NCBI GenBank assembly: GCA_017960065.1
Contig: JAGCZK010000088.1
Span: 1-9,453 of the forward strand
Direction: 5' to 3'
Source: Paludibacteraceae bacterium
Lineage (GTDB): Bacteria; Bacteroidota; Bacteroidia; Bacteroidales; Paludibacteraceae
DNA length: 9,453 nucleotides
The position numbers and the translations under genes were made by a program. The stretch's first letter is position 1, and each line of letters starts with the position of its first letter. Shown here one piece after another: positions 1 through 6,310 of this stretch. The notes beneath the pieces were generated by a model. That model made no database searches and was not told the origin of the DNA. It worked only from the letters and a program-made list of their open reading frames with translations.

Positions 1-2033
1 TGAACCAGCTGGAATTCGAGGAAACACGATTGCAAATCCCCACCATTGCGGTTGGACAGTTGCAGCTTTTTGGTGCCGCCGTCGTCGATGATTTCCATTT
101 GCAGCCAATCGGGGCGGTCACCGTTCGGGAAGACCACCTCCAAATCGTCGTCCACGCCATCAAGCACACCGGTGCGGAGGTTCGACAGGATGTTGGCATC
201 GCCAGACAGAATAAACGACACGGTGGATTCGTTGATACGGGCCGTTACATGCTGGTTGAGCAAAGAAACTACCAACGAAGGCATGGCCGCTACATCCCAT
301 TGCTGTCTGCTGTTTCTACTTTGCAGATTCCTATCGTAAAACAGGTAGATGCAATCAAACTGTCCGGCCTCATTGTTTTGGGTGGTGAGTCTGCCTTCGG
401 TGGTGGGGTAGCTGAGCGTACCGTTGTAGGTGGTGTTGGTCAGGTAATTCCGAGTATCGGTGTTCGCTTGCAGGTTGAGCAGCTTAAACTGCTGGCCACC
501 TAAGTACTGAACGTACCAGAACGACGTCCCGTTCGCATAGTCAATGGCACCGGTGGCGCCACTGGGGGCTACGCCTTTCAAGTAGTTGCTGGAATTGTGG
601 AAACACAAGGTGTAGAACCCGTCTTGGAAACTGAAGGGCGGCGTCTTTTTGTGTACGGTAAGGCCGTCCATGTAGAGCTGCGACTGCGACAGGTCGGTGT
701 CGAGCGAGTTGTTGCGGATTTCCACCCGGATACTGGAGCATCCGTTGGGTACTTGGATACCTACTCCCTTGCGTTCATAGCCGCTGGTGCTGATTTGACC
801 GCTTTGGTACAGCGCGATTTCATTGCCATTGGTGTTGTTGTAAACGGCAATGCTGATGTTGTGGCCTTTGGTGGCACCGGCATTGAGGCGCGAGCGGAAC
901 CAGCCCGAGATGTACAGGCTGTCGCCAGCACTGAAACCTTCGTTTACGACAAACTGGAACATCCGACGGGGGGCGTCGCATTCGCCATAATAGACGGCGC
1001 AACCTTCGGGACCGTCGTGCGCCTGAATGGAGCGCAGGTTCCCTTTGAATACGCCGTATTCGTATGCCAGCGGGTGGCTGTCGTCGGCGCCCCACCACAG
1101 GCCGTATTCGCTCGTCCATTGCGAGGTAACGCTGTTTTGTCCGAAACCGGTGGTCGAGCGGTTGCTGTTGGCCGGGTCGGCATTGAAGTAGCCGTCGAAC
1201 TCGTTTTCGTAAATTTTTTGATAGTCGCTGAGACGGCTCTCAGAGGGGAAACTAGTTTGGATATTGATGGTCCATTTATCTGTATCCGTGTTGCCATTAT
1301 GTTCGGATGTCCAATGCGCTTTGTACGTGTTGGCGCTTGTCGCGGTAGCGGTGTAGATACAAGAGGTTTGATTCGAGGAAACACTTGCCCAGTTGTTGCG
1401 ACTTACAAATCGGGAATAGTTCCATCTGGTGGGGTGGTCGTAATAGTAATGAAAGACAAGATTAGGTGTCCAACCCTCCCATTCAAGATTCATTTTCCAA
1501 TCATATTCGATATAGTTGTTGTTCCTGTAGTAGTAGGTAGGAATTAGATGAAATTCCGCCCCGTATGGTACAATCACATTAGTATGTTCTATTTCACTGG
1601 TTTGATTGGTTCTATATACTGAGTGGCAACTGAACACCTCGGTGTAGGCCACCTTGTTGATGTTGCTGGGGGTGTTGTCGCTGGTCGTGCTGTTCATCCA
1701 GGTGCTGGCCCGATAGGAGACCAAGTCGTCGGCGTTGCTGGCGGTGCTGAACGAATGGCTGGTCGCGTTGTCTTTGTTCAGGTTGGTGTTAATCCGATAC
1801 CATCGGATATAGGGGACCGTGCTGCTGTTGCCACTTGCGGCGTTTAACACAACGGGGTCTTTGGAGGTGTCCTCGTCGCCGTATTCGGAATAGATGTCGT
1901 ACACGATGGTTTTGCCGCCGTTGTCGTAGGTATTCCATTCCTGGGCCTGCGAGCCCGATTTGATTTGCGTGTCGTCGGCAAAGGCCACCAAGGGGGAGGC
2001 GGCCAGTAACAGGAGTATCAGGTGTTTCTTCAT
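1..2033 (-). CDS. Large modular secreted protein, partial (C-terminus beyond left edge)
   Basis: The frame is open without a stop for 677 codons from ATG at 2033 to the left edge, so the C-terminus is missing. Residues 1-19 are a clear Sec signal peptide (MKK, a leucine-rich core, cleavage after AFA). The mature part is rich in Asn, Ser, Thr, Tyr and Trp, typical of surface or secreted beta-sheet proteins. I infer these modules by eye: an N-terminal beta-rich region (about 20-135), an Ig-like stretch (about 139-258, with YTATATSANTYKAHW), a jelly-roll region resembling carbohydrate-binding modules of the CBM4/9 kind (about 276-464, with SLYISGWFRSRLNAG and LYMDGLTVY), and a beta-trefoil-like or lectin-like segment (about 472-598, with NYLKG, FWYVQYLGGQQFKLLN and YLTNTTYNG). 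No catalytic domain is recognised in the visible part. It starts 22 bp after the preceding secreted-protein gene and is probably co-transcribed with it. Role unknown; glycan or surface binding is only an inference. That the frame is coding is very likely. Confidence 0.85.
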   Translation of the reverse strand, partial: MKKHLILLLLAASPLVAFADDTQIKSGSQAQEWNTYDNGGKTIVYDIYSEYGDEDTSKDPVVLNAASGNSSTVPYIRWYRINTNLNKDNATSHSFSTASNADDLVSYRASTWMNSTTSDNTPSNINKVAYTEVFSCHSVYRTNQTSEIEHTNVIVPYGAEFHLIPTYYYRNNNYIEYDWKMNLEWEGWTPNLVFHYYYDHPTRWNYSRFVSRNNWASVSSNQTSCIYTATATSANTYKAHWTSEHNGNTDTDKWTINIQTSFPSESRLSDYQKIYENEFDGYFNADPANSNRSTTGFGQNSVTSQWTSEYGLWWGADDSHPLAYEYGVFKGNLRSIQAHDGPEGCAVYYGECDAPRRMFQFVVNEGFSAGDSLYISGWFRSRLNAGATKGHNISIAVYNNTNGNEIALYQSGQISTSGYERKGVGIQVPNGCSSIRVEIRNNSLDTDLSQSQLYMDGLTVHKKTPPFSFQDGFYTLCFHNSSNYLKGVAPSGATGAIDYANGTSFWYVQYLGGQQFKLLNLQANTDTRNYLTNTTYNGTLSYPTTEGRLTTQNNEAGQFDCIYLFYDRNLQSRNSRQQWDVAAMPSLVVSLLNQHVTARINESTVSFILSGDANILSNLRTGVLDGVDDDLEVVFPNGDRPDWLQMEIIDDGGTKKLQLSNRNGGDLQSCFLEFQLV

Positions 2034-2055
2034 GGCGCGATAGTTTAGTGGTGAA

Positions 2056-2475
2056 TTACCGGGACAGGGGGTCGGCTCCAAAGTTCAATTTCGGGGCGGG
2101 ATATACAATGACCGTGATATTTTTTTCAAAGGTGTACATGGTTAGTGGACCATCGTACACTCTTAATATAACCCCATATACCAACTCGACGGGGCTGTCG
2201 GTGTTCCAGTAGTGTTGGGTGAAACCTTTTCTGCAGTTTTCCAGGCAAGAGGTGGCTCCGCATTGGGGCGTGTAGCAGTTGTAAGTCAATACCTGTTCGT
2301 AAGTTTCCAGATTTTCAACCTCCGCCAATTCGGTGGCGAATATCTCGGAATTTTTCAAAATATAATCTTTTCCGCCGCAGGCGCTGAAGGTAGCATCGGA
2401 AGGCGTGCTCCGGTCGATGGCAAACGTCAGGGTGCTGACCAGGGTTATAACGATAATTCCTAATAGCTTTTTCAT
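2056..2475 (-). CDS. Small secreted cysteine-containing protein, function unknown
   Basis: This 139-residue protein has a signal peptide (MKKLLGIIVITLVSTLTFA, cleavage probably after residue 19). The mature domain of about 120 residues carries five cysteines, C33, C67, C72, C77 and C81. Four of them cluster within 15 residues (C-x4-C-x4-C-x3-C), which suggests disulfides or metal binding outside the cytoplasm. The C-terminal half (ELVYGVILRVYDGPLTMYTF, then KNITVIVYP) looks like beta strands. I recognise no family. There is no lipobox, since no cysteine follows the hydrophobic core, so it is probably soluble in the periplasm or exported further. It lies 12 bp after the zinc-ribbon gene and 22 bp before the large secreted protein, which suggests one operon and perhaps one complex. 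The start is fixed by the signal peptide. Confidence 0.82.
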   Translation of the reverse strand: MKKLLGIIVITLVSTLTFAIDRSTPSDATFSACGGKDYILKNSEIFATELAEVENLETYEQVLTYNCYTPQCGATSCLENCRKGFTQHYWNTDSPVELVYGVILRVYDGPLTMYTFEKNITVIVYPAPKLNFGADPLSR

Positions 2476-2487
2476 GGGTTCGTGGGT

Positions 2488-2838
2488 TTATCGGTTAAGC
2501 GTTTTGGTTTTGGTATGATAGTAGCCGCAGGTTCCAGCCAAAAGCAGCAGGGCGAACCATTCGCCGCCGTCGAGGGGAACATTGCCGCCCAACGAACTGT
2601 CCATAATGTGTCCGCATTCGTTGCAGACGGCCGGCTCGAGGCTGGTGTCGATGTCGGACGAACCGCAAAACGGGCAGATGCTGGGAGCCGGGGCGTACAT
2701 GATCGGAGCGTAGGCTTTGACCGGGTCGAGCTCGGCGCCGGCTTCGGAAAAGGTAACTGCCTGGCTGGTGAAACAGTTGAAAATGAACAACATAACCGTC
2801 AGGAGTCTGAAACAGGTTTTTGTTTGATCGGGTGTCAC
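2488..2838 (-). CDS. Membrane-anchored exported zinc-ribbon-like protein with PLDGG C-terminal tail
   Basis: I take GTG at 2838 as start (116 residues), because it gives a complete signal peptide: n-region TPDQTKTCFR, core LLTVMLFIFNCF, cleavage near TSQA. ATG at 2793 (101 residues) and TTG at 2871 (127 residues) are alternatives; the ATG version lacks a positive n-region. The mature part holds a zinc-ribbon pattern CPFC-x13-CNEC (residues 40-60 counted from the ATG). It is followed by PLDGG, a hydrophobic segment of about 14 residues (WFALLLLAGTCGYY) and the basic tail HTKTKTLNR. This tail resembles the PID-CTERM sorting signals of Bacteroidota. Predicted topology is ribbon outside, short helix in the membrane, basic end inside. 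It is the first gene of a likely three-gene secreted-protein operon. Function unknown; a metal-binding or redox adaptor is possible. Confidence 0.78.
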   Translation of the reverse strand: MTPDQTKTCFRLLTVMLFIFNCFTSQAVTFSEAGAELDPVKAYAPIMYAPAPSICPFCGSSDIDTSLEPAVCNECGHIMDSSLGGNVPLDGGEWFALLLLAGTCGYYHTKTKTLNR

Positions 2839-2895
2839 TTGTGGTTGGTCTATAAGGTTTGGATGAAACAATTTTTATCTAATTTTCCGGGGGTA

Positions 2896-2903
2896 CAAAG
2901 TTA
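2896..2903 (-). promoter_or_regulatory. Candidate -7 box (TAnnTTTG) for the secreted-protein operon
   Basis: On the minus strand this reads TAACTTTG, an exact match to the Bacteroidetes sigma-ABfr -7 consensus TAnnTTTG. A -33 TTTG at the usual 19-21 bp is not clear; only a T-rich stretch is there. The predicted transcript start, a few bases downstream near 2889, lies upstream of all three possible starts of the zinc-ribbon gene and just after the ddh terminator. Confidence 0.5.
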
Positions 2904-2964
2904 CTCCAAATTTAAAAAAATGTAAAATTATTAGGAAAAAAATTTTTGTCATATTCGTTCCTGC

Positions 2965-3003
2965 AAAAAAAAAGTAACTCCCCGGAAAGGAGGAGTTACT
3001 TTT
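2965..3003 (-). terminator. Strong intrinsic terminator after ddh
   Basis: Arms 2970-2981 and 2992-3003 are perfectly complementary over 12 bp, with a 10-base loop (2982-2991). On the minus strand the stem is followed by an uninterrupted T run, nine T in total counting the end of the arm, reaching position 2965. It lies 26 bp after the ddh stop codon. It should end the metabolic transcript and insulate the secreted-protein operon that begins about 70 bp further on. Confidence 0.9.
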
Positions 3004-3028
3004 AAATTTAGCCGGAGCAATCCAACAC

Positions 3029-3931
3029 TTAGACGAGGCTCTTGATGAGCGACTCTTTGTCGCCGGGAAGCAGGTCCATCGGAGCGATTTCGGGCAGCAC
3101 GTAGGCACCCGGACGCTGTTTGACCACGGCACGGGCGCACGCAATCAGAATCTGGGCCGTCAGCGCCGGATTGTTGATGGTCATCGAGAAACTGAAACGC
3201 TGGCTTTGCGTTTTGCCGCTGACGCCTTTGCGTTCGAGCAATACCCCGTGTCCCATGTCGCGTACGGCATCCACACTGGGCACCTCAATGACGTGCGTTT
3301 CGTCGTGAGCGAAATAGTCGTCGCTCTTAATCGCTTTGGTCACCGCTTCGAGCGAAGCGCCTTTCTCCAATTCGACGTACACCATGCGGCGGTGCAGGCC
3401 GGTACCTACGGGGATGGTCATCGACAGGGCGTTCTTCACGCCGGCTTTCGAACGGGCCACCACCGAGTGTCCCATGCTCATGCCAGGGCCGAAGTTGGTG
3501 TAGGTCAAGCCCTTGGGTGCCATCGCCTGCAGCAGGGTGCGGACTACCGAATCGGTGCCCGGGTCCCAGCCGGCCGACAAGATGGCGGCGGTGTTGTGTG
3601 CCTTGGCCACTTTGTCGAGTGCGCAGTGCAGGTTCCACACTTCGGTGTGAATGTCGAAACTGTCAACCGTGGCGATGCCTTTGGCCAGCAGGTCTTGAGC
3701 GATTTCGGGCACGCTGCGCGACGGGCCGCAGATAACGGCGACGTCCACTTTGCCCAGTTGGTCGATCGACGACACGCAACGGATGTTTTGCAACTCTTGC
3801 GGGGTGTTGCCCAGCGATTCGGCACGGCGAACCACGCCTACGAGCTCCATGTCGTCCGAAGCCTGTGCCGCTTCGAGTGCGAATTTACCAATATTGCCAT
3901 AGCCTACGATGGCTATTTTCACTTTATCCAT
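3029..3931 (-). CDS. ddh: meso-diaminopimelate D-dehydrogenase
   Basis: Cytoplasmic enzyme (EC 1.4.1.16) that reductively aminates L-tetrahydrodipicolinate to meso-diaminopimelate with NADPH and ammonium. It replaces several steps of the acylated lysine pathway and feeds peptidoglycan and lysine synthesis. The protein has 300 residues, a normal length. Visible signs are the N-terminal Rossmann loop GYGNIG (10-15), the paired arginines at 35-36 where the family binds the 2'-phosphate of NADPH, the conserved substrate region GWDPGTDSVVR (121-131), FGPGMSMGHS (147-156) and NNPALTAQ (253-260). The ATG at 3931 lies 3 bp after the nfnB stop codon, so it is almost certainly translated from the nfnAB mRNA, and an intrinsic terminator follows. 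The location suggests that its NADPH supply is linked to Nfn. Nothing looks damaged. Confidence 0.95.
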   Translation of the reverse strand: MDKVKIAIVGYGNIGKFALEAAQASDDMELVGVVRRAESLGNTPQELQNIRCVSSIDQLGKVDVAVICGPSRSVPEIAQDLLAKGIATVDSFDIHTEVWNLHCALDKVAKAHNTAAILSAGWDPGTDSVVRTLLQAMAPKGLTYTNFGPGMSMGHSVVARSKAGVKNALSMTIPVGTGLHRRMVYVELEKGASLEAVTKAIKSDDYFAHDETHVIEVPSVDAVRDMGHGVLLERKGVSGKTQSQRFSFSMTINNPALTAQILIACARAVVKQRPGAYVLPEIAPMDLLPGDKESLIKSLV

Positions 3932-3934
3932 ATT

Positions 3935-5386
3935 TTATTTTTTAAGATAGTCGTTCATGGCGGCTGCAGCCTTGCGACCGTCGCCCATGGCCAAAATCAC
4001 GGTGGCTCCGCCGCGGACAATGTCGCCGCCGGCAAAAATCATCGGAATGGCGCTCTGCATCGAGTCGTTGACGACGATGGTACCCTTTTTCGACACTTCC
4101 AGTCCTTCGACCGAACGCGGAATCAGGGGGTTGGGCGATACGCCCACGCTGACAATGACGGTATCCACATCGATGGTTTCGGTGGCACCCGGGATGGCTA
4201 CCGGTTTGCGACGGCCCGAAGCGTCGGGTTCGCCCAATTCCATCTTTTGCAGAATCATTTGTTTTACGCGGCCTTTTTCGTCGCCGATGTATTCGATCGG
4301 GTTGTGCAAGGTGCGGAATTCAACGCCTTCTTCCTTGGCATGTTTCACCTCTTCGGCACGGGCGGGCATTTCGTCCTCGCCGCGGCGATACACGATCATG
4401 GCCAGTTCGGCGCCCAGACGTTTGGCGGTGCGCACCGAGTCCATGGCGGTGTTGCCACCACCGATAACGGCCACGCGTTTGCCTTTGAGCACCGGCGTGT
4501 CGAATTCGTCTTTGGCGGCGCCCATCAAATTGACGCGGGTCAGGTATTCGTTCGACGACATGATGCCGATCAGGTTTTCGCCCTTGATGTTCATAAAGTT
4601 GGGCAGACCGGCACCCGAAGCGACAAACATGCCTTTGAAGCCTTCGGCCTTGATGTCGTCGAAGCTGATGGTTTTGCCTACGATGCAGTCTTTGACAAAT
4701 TTGACGCCCATCTTTTCGAGGTTGTTAATTTCAACGTCCACGATTTTGTTGGGCAGACGGAATTCGGGGATGCCGTACTTGAGCACACCGCCGATTTCGT
4801 GCAAGGCCTCGAATACGGTCACGTCGTAGCCCATCTTGGCCATGTCGCCGGCAAACGAAAGGCCGGCAGGGCCCGAACCTACGACGGCCACTTTGATGCC
4901 GTTTTGGGGAGCCAGCTCGGGCAGCGAGATTTGACCGCTTTCGCGTTCGTAGTCGGCTGCAAAGCGTTCGAGGTAGCCGATGGCTACGGCTTTTTTGCCG
5001 GTCTTGAGGTGGATACATTGCGATTCGCACTGTTTCTCCTGCGGGCAGACACGTCCGCAAACGGCCGGCAGGGCCGAAGTCATTTTCAGTACCTTGGCGG
5101 CATTGAGGAATTCGCCGCGCTCGATGTTTTTGATGAAGGCCGGGATGTTGATGCTGACCGGGCAACCCTCCATACATCCGGGTTTGCCGCAGTCGAGGCA
5201 GCGTTTGGCCTCGAGCAGGGCTTGCTCTTTGGTCAGGCCTTGGTTTACTTCTTCAGAGTTGTGGCTGCGGTATTCACCGTCGAGCTCGTTCATTTTGACA
5301 CGTTCGATGGCCATGCGGTCTTTGGCAGGCATCGATTTGCGCAATTCGTCGCGCCAAGCTGCGCTTCTATCAGTTAAGTTTTCCAT
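3935..5386 (-). CDS. nfnB: Ferredoxin:NADP+ oxidoreductase large subunit (NfnB; GltD-like)
   Basis: A 483-residue flavoprotein of the GltD family. The N-terminal domain carries eight cysteines for two [4Fe-4S] clusters (C63, C66, C71, C75 and C110, C114, C120, C124). Next comes an FAD-binding loop GSGPAG (170-175), then an NADPH-binding loop GGGNTA (309-314), and the C-terminal FAD contact FAGGDIVRGGATVILAMGDG (451-470). Automatic annotation often calls such proteins glutamate synthase small subunit. Here the partner 19 bp upstream is NfnA and no large glutamate synthase gene is present, so the NfnAB (sulfide dehydrogenase-like) complex is the better call. That cytoplasmic complex couples NADH and reduced ferredoxin oxidation to NADP+ reduction by flavin-based electron bifurcation, and it is reversible. 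Bifurcation itself is inferred from the family. ddh follows after 3 bp. Confidence 0.88.
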   Translation of the reverse strand: MENLTDRSAAWRDELRKSMPAKDRMAIERVKMNELDGEYRSHNSEEVNQGLTKEQALLEAKRCLDCGKPGCMEGCPVSINIPAFIKNIERGEFLNAAKVLKMTSALPAVCGRVCPQEKQCESQCIHLKTGKKAVAIGYLERFAADYERESGQISLPELAPQNGIKVAVVGSGPAGLSFAGDMAKMGYDVTVFEALHEIGGVLKYGIPEFRLPNKIVDVEINNLEKMGVKFVKDCIVGKTISFDDIKAEGFKGMFVASGAGLPNFMNIKGENLIGIMSSNEYLTRVNLMGAAKDEFDTPVLKGKRVAVIGGGNTAMDSVRTAKRLGAELAMIVYRRGEDEMPARAEEVKHAKEEGVEFRTLHNPIEYIGDEKGRVKQMILQKMELGEPDASGRRKPVAIPGATETIDVDTVIVSVGVSPNPLIPRSVEGLEVSKKGTIVVNDSMQSAIPMIFAGGDIVRGGATVILAMGDGRKAAAAMNDYLKK

Positions 5387-5405
5387 AATTGCAGATTCCT
5401 TTCAA

Positions 5406-6233
5406 TTATTTGACACTAGCCGTATAGGCAGCCATAGCGGCCTGTTCTTGTTCGCGATAAGCGCCCAGGCGCATCATCATTTCGTCGAAGTTGATCTGGT
5501 GGGCGTCGAATTCCGGGCCGTCCACACAAACGAACTTGGTTTCGTCGCCGACGCTCACACGGCAGGCACCGCACATGCCGGTGCCGTCCACCATGAGGGT
5601 GTTCAGCGAGGCAACGGTCGGTACGTTGTACTTCTTGGTCAGAAGCGAAACGAATTTCATCATGATGGCGGGGCCGATGGTGACACACAAATCCACTTTT
5701 TCGCGGTTGATCACCGATTCAACACCGTTGGTTACCAGTCCTTTGGTGCCGTACGAACCGTCGTCGGTCATGACGATGACTTCGTCGGAGAATTGGCTCA
5801 TCTGCTCTTCGAGGATGACCAGGTCTTTGGTACGGGCGGCCAACACCGAAATGACTTTGTTGCCGGCCTTTTTGAGGGCTTCGACAATCGGAAGCATCGG
5901 GGCGGTACCCACGCCACCGCAGGCGCAGACCACGGTTCCGAATTTTTCGATGTGGGTGGCTTTGCCCAGCGGGCCGACTACGTCTTCGACATAGTCGCCG
6001 GCGTTGAGTGCGCACAATTTGGTCGAGGACACACCGATTTTTTGAACCACCAGGGTGATGGTGCCTTTTTCGATGTCCGAACCGGCGATGGTCAAGGGGA
6101 TGCGTTCCCCGTTTTTATCCACACGGACAATGACGAAATGTCCGGCACGACGTGCTTTCGCAATGAGGGGAGCCTCGATGACGAGCTTCACCACATTGGC
6201 CGAAAAGTGTTCTTTACTGATAATTTTGTTCAT
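5406..6233 (-). CDS. nfnA: Ferredoxin:NADP+ oxidoreductase small subunit (NfnA)
   Basis: A 275-residue ferredoxin-NADP reductase-like subunit, the NAD(H)-side partner of NfnB; the same family is annotated as sulfide dehydrogenase or dihydroorotate dehydrogenase electron-transfer subunit. Visible features are the flavin-binding RIPLTIA (44-50), the nucleotide-binding CGGVGTAPML (105-114), IGP (186-188), and a C-terminal [2Fe-2S] site with D216, C221, C224 and C236 in VDGTGMCGACR and FVCVDGPEFD. The unusual one-aspartate, three-cysteine ligand set is what is known for NfnA. The next gene encodes NfnB, which makes the pair diagnostic. The ATG at 6233 follows a leader with a GC-rich hairpin and an A-rich stretch. 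PyrK is an alternative name for the fold, but no pyrD lies nearby. Confidence 0.9.
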   Translation of the reverse strand: MNKIISKEHFSANVVKLVIEAPLIAKARRAGHFVIVRVDKNGERIPLTIAGSDIEKGTITLVVQKIGVSSTKLCALNAGDYVEDVVGPLGKATHIEKFGTVVCACGGVGTAPMLPIVEALKKAGNKVISVLAARTKDLVILEEQMSQFSDEVIVMTDDGSYGTKGLVTNGVESVINREKVDLCVTIGPAIMMKFVSLLTKKYNVPTVASLNTLMVDGTGMCGACRVSVGDETKFVCVDGPEFDAHQINFDEMMMRLGAYREQEQAAMAAYTASVK

Positions 6234-6251
6234 AGTTTTTTATTAAACGCA

Positions 6252-6285
6252 TTGCACCATTCCCCCTATGCGGGGGATGGTGCAA
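6252..6285 (-). promoter_or_regulatory. GC-rich stem-loop in the gdhA-nfnA gap
   Basis: Arms 6252-6266 and 6272-6285 pair over 14 bp (9 bp, one bulged base at 6261, then 5 G:C pairs) around a 5-base loop (6267-6271). It lies 25 bp after the gdhA stop codon and 18 bp before the nfnA start. On the minus strand the stem is followed by TGCGTTTAATAAAAAAC, which is not a good U-tract. It may be a partial terminator, attenuator, processing site or mRNA stabiliser that sets different levels of gdhA and nfnAB-ddh. Confidence 0.6.
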
Positions 6286-6299
6286 CGGGTCCTGTTATT

Positions 6300-6307
6300 C
6301 AAAAATA
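6300..6307 (-). promoter_or_regulatory. Possible -7 box for nfnAB-ddh
   Basis: On the minus strand this reads TATTTTTG, which fits TAnnTTTG, just after the gdhA stop codon. No good -33 TTTG is seen at 19-21 bp. If it is used, the transcript would begin with the hairpin at 6252-6285 in its leader. A chance match in an A/T-rich gap is quite possible. Confidence 0.25.
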
Positions 6308-6310
6308 CAA

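Noticed and set aside
597..1547. A 316-codon plus-strand frame within the left part of the window
   Set aside because: The minus strand carries a continuous frame of 677 codons with a signal peptide and sensible composition. The plus-strand product has no signal, motif or promoter.
2482..2925. A 147-codon plus-strand frame opposite the zinc-ribbon gene
   Set aside because: The minus-strand product has a signal peptide, paired CxxC motifs and a membrane tail in logical order; the plus-strand frame has none and runs through a promoter region.
3206..5377. A 723-codon open frame on the plus strand, antisense to ddh and nfnB
   Set aside because: It lies opposite two clearly real genes and its translation is His/Phe/Gly/Ala-rich without any domain. 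Long antisense frames of this kind come from the codon bias of the true strand.
5406..6233. Dihydroorotate dehydrogenase electron-transfer subunit (PyrK) as the name of this gene
   Set aside because: The fold is shared, but no pyrD is adjacent and the next gene encodes the NfnB-type partner.
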